32,476 nt of DNA from Rufibacter ruber (lineage in GTDB: Bacteria; Bacteroidota; Bacteroidia; Cytophagales; Hymenobacteraceae). The translations under genes were made by a program, and so were the position numbers. How positions within the stretch are numbered: position 1 is the stretch's first letter; every line of letters begins with the position of its first letter. Below the pieces are notes generated by a model that ran no database searches, had not been told where the DNA came from, and was given only the letters and a program-made list of their open reading frames with translations. Below, piece by piece: positions 24,423 through 31,158 of the stretch. Where the stretch lies: positions 1 through 32,476 of the forward strand of contig NZ_LRMM01000062.1 in the NCBI RefSeq assembly GCF_001647275.1. Reading direction: 5' to 3'.

Positions 24423-24959
24423 CTATTCTGGCCTTGGTCCTTCCCCATTGAGGTCATCAGCCTTGTTTTCTACAGTATGGTAACCCCTCTCCTTATTGAG
24501 GATATTGAAAGCCATAAATAGATCATACGGAGCGGCCCCTTGCTCAACCCACTGCTGGACCGTATTTAAGGCCACGTTGAGGAAGTTGCCAAGATATGCC
24601 ATTCGCTCATCGCTACCACGTATTCCCTTTTCATTCTTCGCTTTTCCTCTGTTCAAGAAAAGTGACTTCTCATCATAGATATACCTGCGCATCTTCTCGT
24701 TCTCCTTGCCGCTAGGGAGGTGCTTTTTCATTACTGCCATCATAGTATAGTAAAGTCTATGTGAGGCGTCGGGATCGGCGGTGTCGTTCAGGATGGCTAC
24801 GTCAAACGTGGTGTCCAAATCCTCTTCGCCCAGATCAGCCCCGTCGAAGAGTCCTGTCTGAACCGCTGTGACTTCCATTGCCCTCTCGGACATCTTCTTC
24901 ATGTCTGCCAGAAACTCCTCCTCTGTAAGTTGCCCAGACTTTTTGTTGTTTTTCTCCAT
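24423..24959 (-). CDS. Hypothetical protein paired with the ImmA/IrrE gene
   Basis: This 178-residue acidic, mostly helical protein has no signal peptide or membrane segment. Visible segments are a charged N-terminus (LTEEEFLADMKKMSERAMEV), an acidic stretch (DGADLGEEDLDTTFDV), a helix (SHRLYYTMMAVMKKHL), a DEKSLFLNRGKAKNEKG loop and a helical end (LGNFLNVALNTVQQWVEQG). I do not recognise a family. Its start is only 9 bp after the stop of the HTH-ImmA/IrrE gene, so the two form an operon and probably work together. Whether it is a partner, a substrate or an inhibitor of the protease is open. Confidence 0.72.
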   Translation of the reverse strand: MEKNNKKSGQLTEEEFLADMKKMSERAMEVTAVQTGLFDGADLGEEDLDTTFDVAILNDTADPDASHRLYYTMMAVMKKHLPSGKENEKMRRYIYDEKSLFLNRGKAKNEKGIRGSDERMAYLGNFLNVALNTVQQWVEQGAAPYDLFMAFNILNKERGYHTVENKADDLNGEGPRPE

Positions 24960-24968
24960 GATTTAAGA

Positions 24969-26183
24969 TTATTGAACGACAAATGACTTCTTGATTTTCT
25001 CTATCTCCTCCAGAAGGGAGTCCTTGTTCCATGGCTGGCACTTAACGTACTGGAGGGCCTTTTCCGAACTGCCGAACATGGGGCGGTAGAAGCCAAATTC
25101 GTTCTTGCTGTCCTCACTCAACCTCTCCTCACAGTAGCTGGCATAGATGATCCCATGGTGCACCATGTTTTCCTTGGCATAAGCGTGGACATATGCCTCA
25201 GACTTGATCATGTGCTTGATGTATTTACGCTTTTCCTTCGGGAAGAGCATCTCCCAGCCGAATAGGTCCGCGTAGTCCTCCCTGAAAAGGTACAGGTCAC
25301 TCTGTGCTTCCCCTGTTAGGTGGTACTTCAAGGATTTGAGCTGCTCAAAGTCATAGTATACATGGTACAACTCGTGCATGAGCGCGAACCACAGATGAGG
25401 GTAGGACTTGTTGAAATCCGTGATCACGATGCAAGGCTTCCCCTTCACCACGAACGTACCGCCCCTAACCTGTGTCTTGGCAAGGTAGCTCTGCACGATA
25501 ACCGTTACCCCAATATTAAAGAGAGCCTGAATGACATGGTGAAAACCCTTTTCCACATAACGAGTGTATGGGGCCATCTTTGGGATCAGGGAAAGCAAGG
25601 TGTCTGGATTGTATTCGTTGGGGTTATCGATTTTCTCAAATTGGAAAATAGCAGACCGTACCCAGAACTCCCGCATCTTGTCGTGGGAGTTACTTTTCGT
25701 CCTACTGAATGCCACAGCACCAACTTCAGTCCCGTAGTGGAAAATGGAACTCAGACCAAAAAATTTAAGAATACGCTCCTCGATTCTCTCAAAATCAGTC
25801 GCAGTGTCTATGAAACCCTGATCCTTTAGGCCCTTTACATCGAAGTTACTTATGATGTAGTTGGCCTTACGGGCCATTTCTAGCTCTTTAATGTTATCAG
25901 GGGGAAGCGATGCGACGAAAATCTTTGACGCATCCTCTATTTTGATACCTAGAAACTGGCACAGCTTTAGGATCAAGAAGAAGTCTACGCTATTGACGTT
26001 CCCGTTTGCCAACTTCTCCAACTGCCTGTTGAAAGTGGATTTGTCCACCCCAAGTATCTTCGCCACTTGGAAGTTGTTCAACCCCATCGCGTCCCGTCTG
26101 TCCTCGATGATTCGGTGCAGGCTGAGTGGCGATGGGTTGTTCAATAGCTGGTAAATTTCCAGAATAATATCGTCTTCTCTCAT
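24969..26183 (-). CDS. HTH plus ImmA/IrrE metallopeptidase
   Basis: This 404-residue two-domain protein has an N-terminal XRE-type HTH (about 22-80, RDAMGLNNFQVAKILGVDKSTFNRQLEKL) and a C-terminal ImmA/IrrE (COG2856) domain. The zinc site is HELYHVYYD (H270, E271, H274), with a downstream acidic ligand candidate in LFREDYADLF (E302/D306). About 150 residues between the domains are unassigned. ImmA-type proteases cleave repressors to switch mobile elements on, and IrrE/DdrO does so after DNA damage. Other HTH-COG2856 proteins act as toxin-antitoxin partners. Here it is the first gene of a two-gene operon and lies between a rep gene and two stand-alone XRE repressors, so induction control is the likely role. 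Confidence 0.85.
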   Translation of the reverse strand: MREDDIILEIYQLLNNPSPLSLHRIIEDRRDAMGLNNFQVAKILGVDKSTFNRQLEKLANGNVNSVDFFLILKLCQFLGIKIEDASKIFVASLPPDNIKELEMARKANYIISNFDVKGLKDQGFIDTATDFERIEERILKFFGLSSIFHYGTEVGAVAFSRTKSNSHDKMREFWVRSAIFQFEKIDNPNEYNPDTLLSLIPKMAPYTRYVEKGFHHVIQALFNIGVTVIVQSYLAKTQVRGGTFVVKGKPCIVITDFNKSYPHLWFALMHELYHVYYDFEQLKSLKYHLTGEAQSDLYLFREDYADLFGWEMLFPKEKRKYIKHMIKSEAYVHAYAKENMVHHGIIYASYCEERLSEDSKNEFGFYRPMFGSSEKALQYVKCQPWNKDSLLEEIEKIKKSFVVQ

Positions 26184-26250
26184 ATTTGAACCTGTTTATG
26201 ATTCAAAAATAAGAAAAAAAGCGGTATTTTCTCACTTTTGAGAAAATTTT

Positions 26251-27243
26251 CTACTGGAGAGCTTTTAATACATTTTTATAGGTGTTAATTAGACGCTGAT
26301 GGTTTCCCTCGTCATGAGTAAGCAGTATAGCCTGAAGCCTTTTTACGGTCCTAGACTTGTTCTTGACAGTGACTATTTGATTGAGGTACTGAAACGCGCT
26401 CTCTATACAGTAGTCTGTCTGCGCAAGGGCATGGTAATGACCCAAGTCGGTCACACTGGTTAGCTTATGGTGCGGCATCTCCAAGCAAGCCACTTTCCCG
26501 TAAATCGTTTGGACCATGTTAAGATTCACATTAATCCTCGAATCAAGTATATCCTGAAAAATAGGAATGTGTTTGTCTGGTAAATTGTAATGTTTTCTGA
26601 TCATGCGCCTGCTCGAGAGCTTAGTCTCAAACCGAACGATGTTCTCCGCCAGCTGTAACGCTCTTTCGCGCCCTTCATGGCCAAGTGTCCCTATAAAGGC
26701 CCAACCACCGTTCTTGCCTTTGTTAGTAAGCTGAGCATACTTCCCATAAACAGACAGATAGTCGATTCGCTCCTTGTCGTTGTTGTCCCTTTTCAGCCAA
26801 AAAGAGGTAGGTTCTCCCTTGGATTTATAAGTTCTGGCACTTTTCCTGTATCTAGTCTGCATTCCAGCCAATTCATACAGATCAGCAATCACAGTCTCCT
26901 TGTTCTTCATAAATATGTCTGATGTAGCGTCCACCTTGCGGACGGTGTAGTGCATTAGCTCCGCTATGCTGATGCCAATGCATCTGGCGACCGCCTGCCA
27001 AACACGTTCTATGGTGTTATTGGAGATGAGGGAGAGGAAATCATCTCCAAGTATTTTGCTGGAGATGGTTATTACCGTTTGTCCAATGACGGGGTTAATG
27101 GTGATTGTGAGACCGTCCTCGCTGAACTTGTATAGCGTTACTGTTCCCTCCCCGTCTGCTGTAATCTTATGATCTATGCCGTTTTTGAATGCATATGCTC
27201 TAGGTGCGGACAGCGTTATGCTATCCACTTTTGATGTGTGCAT
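26251..27243 (-). CDS. Phage/plasmid replication protein of the gene II/X family
   Basis: This 330-residue protein aligns by eye with gpII, the rolling-circle nickase of filamentous phages. Shared features in order are VITISSKIL (gpII has VEIKASPAKVL), VRKVDAT (SRIDAT), YLSVYGKYAQL (LVAYLKHVEL) and IVRFETKLSSRRMIRKHYNLP (LVRFEARIKTRYLKSFGLP). gpII nicks the plus-strand origin and starts rolling-circle replication. The order and spacing are preserved, and the N-terminus is shorter than in f1. I could not place the active tyrosine with confidence. No coat, pI/Zot or pIII-like genes are nearby. It is transcribed away from a 540-bp noncoding region (27244-27780) that probably holds its origin. 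Confidence 0.72.
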   Translation of the reverse strand: MHTSKVDSITLSAPRAYAFKNGIDHKITADGEGTVTLYKFSEDGLTITINPVIGQTVITISSKILGDDFLSLISNNTIERVWQAVARCIGISIAELMHYTVRKVDATSDIFMKNKETVIADLYELAGMQTRYRKSARTYKSKGEPTSFWLKRDNNDKERIDYLSVYGKYAQLTNKGKNGGWAFIGTLGHEGRERALQLAENIVRFETKLSSRRMIRKHYNLPDKHIPIFQDILDSRINVNLNMVQTIYGKVACLEMPHHKLTSVTDLGHYHALAQTDYCIESAFQYLNQIVTVKNKSRTVKRLQAILLTHDEGNHQRLINTYKNVLKALQ

Positions 27244-27780
27244 GTTGTGTATTCTTTATTCTCAAATTATGCTCACACGACAATTCTGTCGCGATGAAGC
27301 CTATAATTATAAAGTCAGGTACCATGATCTCGTAATTGATAGGTTTAGACCAATTATATTTCTAAAGTGGGAATAAGAGAATAGCAGAAGGAGAAAATTT
27401 TTAAGCGAATTTTACCTATTGCCCCAACGGGCATGTCAGGTGAAAATCATTTCAAACCAAATTCAAACTGAAAAAATACCCAAGGCAGTATATCTGGGGT
27501 GGGCTGAATTTGTGCCATGGGTATCACTTTCTATACTGGAGCAGGATACAGTATATGATTTATGTCGTCAGTCGTGCAGGTGGGAGGGGCAACAGAGGTG
27601 GGAGAGGTGGGGTAGGGGGGCGAAATTAACCTTAATAGGTTGACCTAGTACCTATAATCCATAGTTATGGTACATATAAATTTTTGCTCACTGGATTATC
27701 TAATATATCTTTGGGACGAAAATGGGAGTAGGCTTTTGTTAATTAACAGTTGGAAAGGTAAGTAATTGATATTTAATACT
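27244..27780. other. Candidate replication origin, hairpin-rich and G-rich
   Basis: This 540-bp region has no credible gene; a 74-residue frame at 27419-27643 is low-complexity. It holds CGACA/TGTCG (27278-27291), ATACCCAAGGCA with TGCCATGGGTAT (27476-27524), TATACTG/CAGTATA (27532-27555), a G-rich block with five runs of three or more G (27580-27620), and TAGGT/ACCTA (27636-27647). It adjoins the gene II-like rep gene. Its position beside rep suits a rolling-circle origin; the nick site cannot be named. Confidence 0.5.
27737..27748. repeat. TGTTAATTAACA palindrome, right end
   Basis: Exact match of the palindrome at 19285-19296. A similar GGGCGAAAAT / GGGACGAAAAT stretch (19312-19321 and 27713-27723) also lies near both ends, as integrase arm sites might. 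Confidence 0.5.
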
Positions 27781-29013
27781 TTAAATATCTGAAATTTCTT
27801 TGGGGTAGCACACATAGTACTTCTCCACCTTCTTGCTCAGGGCCTGAATGTTGGGCAAGTCAGAAGCCTCGGCCACGTCTACCACCGTGCTCATCTTGGT
27901 AAGCACGTTGATGTTCTCGCCGCCAGATTCATAGGCGTTGTTGCTGATTTTGCCGGTAATGACCAGGTACTCGGCCTCTTCGGCGGTCACGCCGAAGTGC
28001 TCCTGCGCCAATTCACGCACATCTGCCAGGAAAGTAAGGTCAAACGGGGTGGGGGAGAGCATGATTTTGAACAGCCTGCGCTCCAGCATGCAGGCAGACA
28101 GGTAGCTCAGGATTTTGTCTTCGTGCTCGGCCCAGGCTTTGATGCCGCTCCAGATGTCATAATCGTCCAGTGACACAAAGCGGCGCATGATGCTGGGGTC
28201 GCGCTCAAAGTCTAAGATGGAAAGGCTTTCGCGCAGGAAGAACTGTAAATTCTGGCTGGCGGGCACGTCAATACCGCGTTGGGTGAGTTCACGGGCGCGT
28301 TGCATAATTTTCATGACCATTTGCTCAGCGCTGGTCACGGTTTTGTGCATGTACACCTGCCAGTACATGAGGCGGCGGCTTACCAGGAAACTCTCAATAG
28401 AGTAAATGCCCTTCTCCTCCACCACCAGCTGGTCTTCGTACACGTTCAGCATCTTGAGCAGGCGGTCGGCACCAATCTTGCCTTCAGACACGCCGGTGTA
28501 AAAGCTGTCGCGGTTGAGGTAGTCCAGGCGGTCTACGTCCAGCTGGCTGGAAACCAGTTGGTGGAAGAACCGGCGCTCATAGCTGTCTGTAAAGATGTCA
28601 ATGGCCAGTTGCAGGCGCCCGCCGAATTCCTCATTGAGCAGCTCCATGATGTGCAGCGAGATTTGCTCATGCGGCACCTGGTTGAAAATGGCCGTTTCCA
28701 GCGCGTGCGAGAACGGGCCGTGCCCCACGTCATGCAGCAGAATGGCGGCCATAGAGGCTTCGCACTCTTTGTCAGAAATGACGTTATCTTTGCCGCTCAG
28801 GCTCTGAATGGCAATGTTCATGAGGTGCATGGCCCCCAACGCGTGGTGGAAACGGGTGTGCAGCGCCCCAGGATACACAAATTCGGTCAGCCCCAGCTGT
28901 TTTATTCGGCGCAGCCGCTGGAAATATGGGTGCTGAATGATGTCAAAAAGCAGGTCTGACGGAACTGTGATGAAGCCGTAGACGGGGTCGTTGAAGATTT
29001 TTTTCTTATTCAA
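27781..29013 (-). CDS. HD-domain phosphohydrolase
   Basis: This 410-residue cytoplasmic protein belongs to the HD superfamily (COG1078, related to dGTPases and SAMHD1). The metal-binding set is visible: H52 and H56/H57 in LHTRFHHALG, H94-D95 in LLHDVGHGPFSH and D161/D164 in DVDRLDYLNRD. Length and start (ATG 29013, MNKKKIFNDPVYGFI) fit the family. The substrate is probably a nucleotide, with dNTP hydrolysis as the best guess. It is divergent from porX with 143 bp between starts. The final codons lie inside the att repeat: the gene remains open, but its last residues (ISDI) come from the integrated element, the original end (ITKIDL) remaining at 19206-19255. Any effect on activity is probably small, but its old terminator is now 8.6 kb away. 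Confidence 0.93.
   Translation of the reverse strand: MNKKKIFNDPVYGFITVPSDLLFDIIQHPYFQRLRRIKQLGLTEFVYPGALHTRFHHALGAMHLMNIAIQSLSGKDNVISDKECEASMAAILLHDVGHGPFSHALETAIFNQVPHEQISLHIMELLNEEFGGRLQLAIDIFTDSYERRFFHQLVSSQLDVDRLDYLNRDSFYTGVSEGKIGADRLLKMLNVYEDQLVVEEKGIYSIESFLVSRRLMYWQVYMHKTVTSAEQMVMKIMQRARELTQRGIDVPASQNLQFFLRESLSILDFERDPSIMRRFVSLDDYDIWSGIKAWAEHEDKILSYLSACMLERRLFKIMLSPTPFDLTFLADVRELAQEHFGVTAEEAEYLVITGKISNNAYESGGENINVLTKMSTVVDVAEASDLPNIQALSKKVEKYYVCYPKEISDI
27791..27824. repeat. Right attachment site (att repeat)
   Basis: Pairs with 19222-19255. It lies in the last coding codons of the intact HD gene, where the element supplies the new ending ISDI plus stop in place of ITKIDL plus stop. 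Confidence 0.8.
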
Positions 29014-29156
29014 GATAACTTAGTTCTTCGAGTGTCCGTTGTCGGTTATTGTAAAGGTGTGCGGGTTATACGGGTAAAATTCTCCCGGAGCGCGGAAAAA
29101 TTCTGCAACCATGCACGCTAACTGGGCCACAACACAAACTATGAAAAATAATAGCC

Positions 29157-30719
29157 ATGCAAAGATATAACATTTTGTGGGCGGACGACGAGATTGACTT
29201 GCTCAAGCCGCATATTCTCTTCCTTCAGGAAAGAGGCTACGACGTTACCCCCGTGAACAGCGGGGCAGATGCCGTGGAGCAGGTGCAGGAGCATACCTTT
29301 GACATTGTCTTCTTAGATGAAAATATGCCGGGCCTGAGCGGTCTGGAAGCCTTGAGTGAAATCAAAGCCGTGCGGCCCACGCTGCCGGTGGTCATGATTA
29401 CCAAAAGCGAGGAAGAGCACATCATGGAAGAGGCCATTGGTTCCAAGATTGCCGATTACCTCATCAAGCCCATCAACCCCAACCAGATTCTACTTTCCGT
29501 GAAAAAGATTCTGGACAACCGCCGGTTGGTGGAGGAAAAAACCAACAGCAGCTACCAGCGCGATTTCAGGACGCTGGGCATGGCCTTCGGGGACCGCCTC
29601 AATTACCAGGAGTGGGCCGATGTGTACAAGAAACTGGTGTACTGGGAACTGGAGATTGCCGAGACTGAAGGCAAAAGCATGGCCGATGTGATTAACATGC
29701 AGAAAGACGAGGCCAACACCAACTTTGCGCGGTTCATTGAAGACAACTACGAAGAGTGGGTGAATGACGAGACAGATGAAATCCCGCTCATGAGCCACCG
29801 GCTGTTCAAAGACCGTGTGTTCCCCATCATGAAGGAGAGCAACGGCCCGGTGTACTTTGTCTTGATTGACAACCTGCGCTATGACCAGTGGAAAGTGCTG
29901 GAGCCCATTATCACTGACTACTTCAACGTAGACCAGGAGGAAATGTACTACTCCATCTTGCCTACCACCACCGCCTACGCCCGCAACGCCATCTTCTCCG
30001 GCATGCTGCCCGCCGACATTGCCAAGCGCTACCCCAACCTGTGGGTAGGTGATGACGAGGAGGAAGGCAAAAACATGCACGAGGAAGATTTTCTGGAGAT
30101 TCAATTCCAGCAGAACAAAGTCAACGAGAAGTTCAGCTACAACAAAATCACGAACAACACCGCGGGCAAAGAGCTGTTGAGCAAGTTCAGCAACCTGGAC
30201 AACAACAAACTCAACGTGATTGTCTACAACTTCGTGGACATGCTCAGCCACGCGCGCACCGACATGCAGATGATACGCGAGCTGGCCGCCGATGAGGCCG
30301 CGTACCGGTCCTTGACCCGTTCCTGGTTCCTGCACTCGCCGCTGTTTGACACGCTCAAAGCCATTGCCGACAAAGGCGGAAAACTGATTATCACCACAGA
30401 CCACGGCACCGTGCGCGTGAAGAAACCGTTCAAAATTGTGGGCGACCGCAACACCAACACCAACCTGCGCTACAAGCACGGCAAGAACCTGGGTTTCACA
30501 GACAAAGGTGTGCTGGTGGCGCGCAAGCCCGAGCGTTTCCATTTGCCCAAGAGCAACGTGTCTACGGCCTACGTCTTCGCCATGAATGATGATTTCTTCG
30601 CGTACCCCAACAATTACAACTACTACGTGAACCACTACAGTGACACCTTCCAGCACGGCGGCGTGTCTCTGGAAGAATGTATTATCCCGTTCATTACGCT
30701 TTCATCTAAAAATGCCTGA
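29157..30719 (+). CDS. porX: PorX-type response regulator with PglZ domain
   Basis: This 520-residue protein has a receiver domain (1-120) and a C-terminal PglZ/alkaline-phosphatase-like domain. The receiver has the acidic pair D10-D11, the phospho-acceptor D54 (VFLDENMPG) and K103 or so in LIKPINP. The PglZ part has metal-site candidates D238 (IDNLRYD), D361 (NFVDMLSH) and D415-H416 (TTDHGT), with the Thr cluster T270-T272 (PTTTAYARN) as the expected nucleophile region. PorX works with the histidine kinase PorY and controls type IX secretion in gliding or peptide-secreting Bacteroidota; in P. gingivalis it also has oligonucleotide phosphodiesterase activity. It is the first gene of the porX - tsaE - ald operon. 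The PglZ domain is not a BREX defence protein here. Confidence 0.93.
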   Translation: MQRYNILWADDEIDLLKPHILFLQERGYDVTPVNSGADAVEQVQEHTFDIVFLDENMPGLSGLEALSEIKAVRPTLPVVMITKSEEEHIMEEAIGSKIADYLIKPINPNQILLSVKKILDNRRLVEEKTNSSYQRDFRTLGMAFGDRLNYQEWADVYKKLVYWELEIAETEGKSMADVINMQKDEANTNFARFIEDNYEEWVNDETDEIPLMSHRLFKDRVFPIMKESNGPVYFVLIDNLRYDQWKVLEPIITDYFNVDQEEMYYSILPTTTAYARNAIFSGMLPADIAKRYPNLWVGDDEEEGKNMHEEDFLEIQFQQNKVNEKFSYNKITNNTAGKELLSKFSNLDNNKLNVIVYNFVDMLSHARTDMQMIRELAADEAAYRSLTRSWFLHSPLFDTLKAIADKGGKLIITTDHGTVRVKKPFKIVGDRNTNTNLRYKHGKNLGFTDKGVLVARKPERFHLPKSNVSTAYVFAMNDDFFAYPNNYNYYVNHYSDTFQHGGVSLEECIIPFITLSSKNA

Positions 30720-31158
30720 CCAGGAAGCGCGCACCCAACTTCTCCAGATTTCCTCTAAAGCGGATTTACCACAGGCCGCCGCCGATTTTTTGTCATTTAT
30801 CAAACAAAAAAGGATAATTTTGTTTGAGGGTGACATGGCGGCCGGTAAAACCACGTTTATAAAGGCCATCTGTGCCCAATTGGGCGTGGAAGAGCCCGTG
30901 AGCAGCCCTACTTTTTCGTTGGTGAACGAGTACGAGGCCGCCCGCGGGGAACTCATTTACCACTTCGATTTTTACAGGATTGAAAGTGAGGCCGAGGCCC
31001 TGGACATGGGGGCGCTGGAGTATTTCAGTTCCGGCAACCTTTGCCTCATTGAGTGGCCGTCAAAAGTGGCCGGTTTGCTGCCCCCAGACGCCGTAGAGGT
31101 GTCTATTGAGACCGGCGAGGCCGATGAAGCGCGTACAATTACATTGAGAGTGTTATGA
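30712..31158 (+). CDS. tsaE: tRNA threonylcarbamoyladenosine biosynthesis ATPase TsaE
   Basis: This 148-residue P-loop ATPase assists TsaB/TsaD in making t6A37 in ANN-decoding tRNAs, an essential modification. Visible motifs are the P-loop G40-DMAAGKT-T48, SSPTFSLVNEY, HFDFYRI, and LIEWPSKVAGLLP, which are the family's conserved blocks. ATG 30712 overlaps the porX stop in ATGCCTGA (8 bp), so translation is coupled. An earlier frame start at 30640 lies inside porX. The last codons overlap the alanine dehydrogenase start by ATGA (31155-31158). Confidence 0.95.
   Translation: MPDQEARTQLLQISSKADLPQAAADFLSFIKQKRIILFEGDMAAGKTTFIKAICAQLGVEEPVSSPTFSLVNEYEAARGELIYHFDFYRIESEAEALDMGALEYFSSGNLCLIEWPSKVAGLLPPDAVEVSIETGEADEARTITLRVL

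Larger units (their letters stand above)
19222..27824. mobile_element. Integrated element in the 3' end of the HD gene
   Basis: The element of about 8.6 kb is bounded by a 34-bp imperfect direct repeat (19222-19255 and 27791-27824). Next to the left repeat is a tyrosine integrase. Cargo includes two XRE regulators, a cysteine-rich lipoprotein, a serine recombinase, a lipocalin-like lipoprotein, an HTH-ImmA/IrrE protease with a partner gene, and a gene II-like replication initiator near the right end. The dispersed CTGTTTT palindrome of the chromosome is absent from it. Base composition, especially in the integrase gene, is visibly AT-richer than the flanks. There are no conjugation, coat or assembly genes that I can recognise. 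Confidence 0.85.

Noticed and set aside
19222-27824. Filamentous prophage
   Set aside because: Only a gene II-like protein is present; no Zot/pI, coat or adsorption genes were recognised.
28279-28959. 226-residue plus-strand open frame
   Set aside because: Antisense to the HD gene, which has a complete metal-binding set.
29490-30656. 388-residue minus-strand open frame
   Set aside because: Antisense to porX; His/Val-rich shadow translation.
29157-30719. PglZ domain as part of a BREX phage-defence system
   Set aside because: The receiver domain with D54 plus PglZ layout is that of PorX, and no brx genes are nearby.
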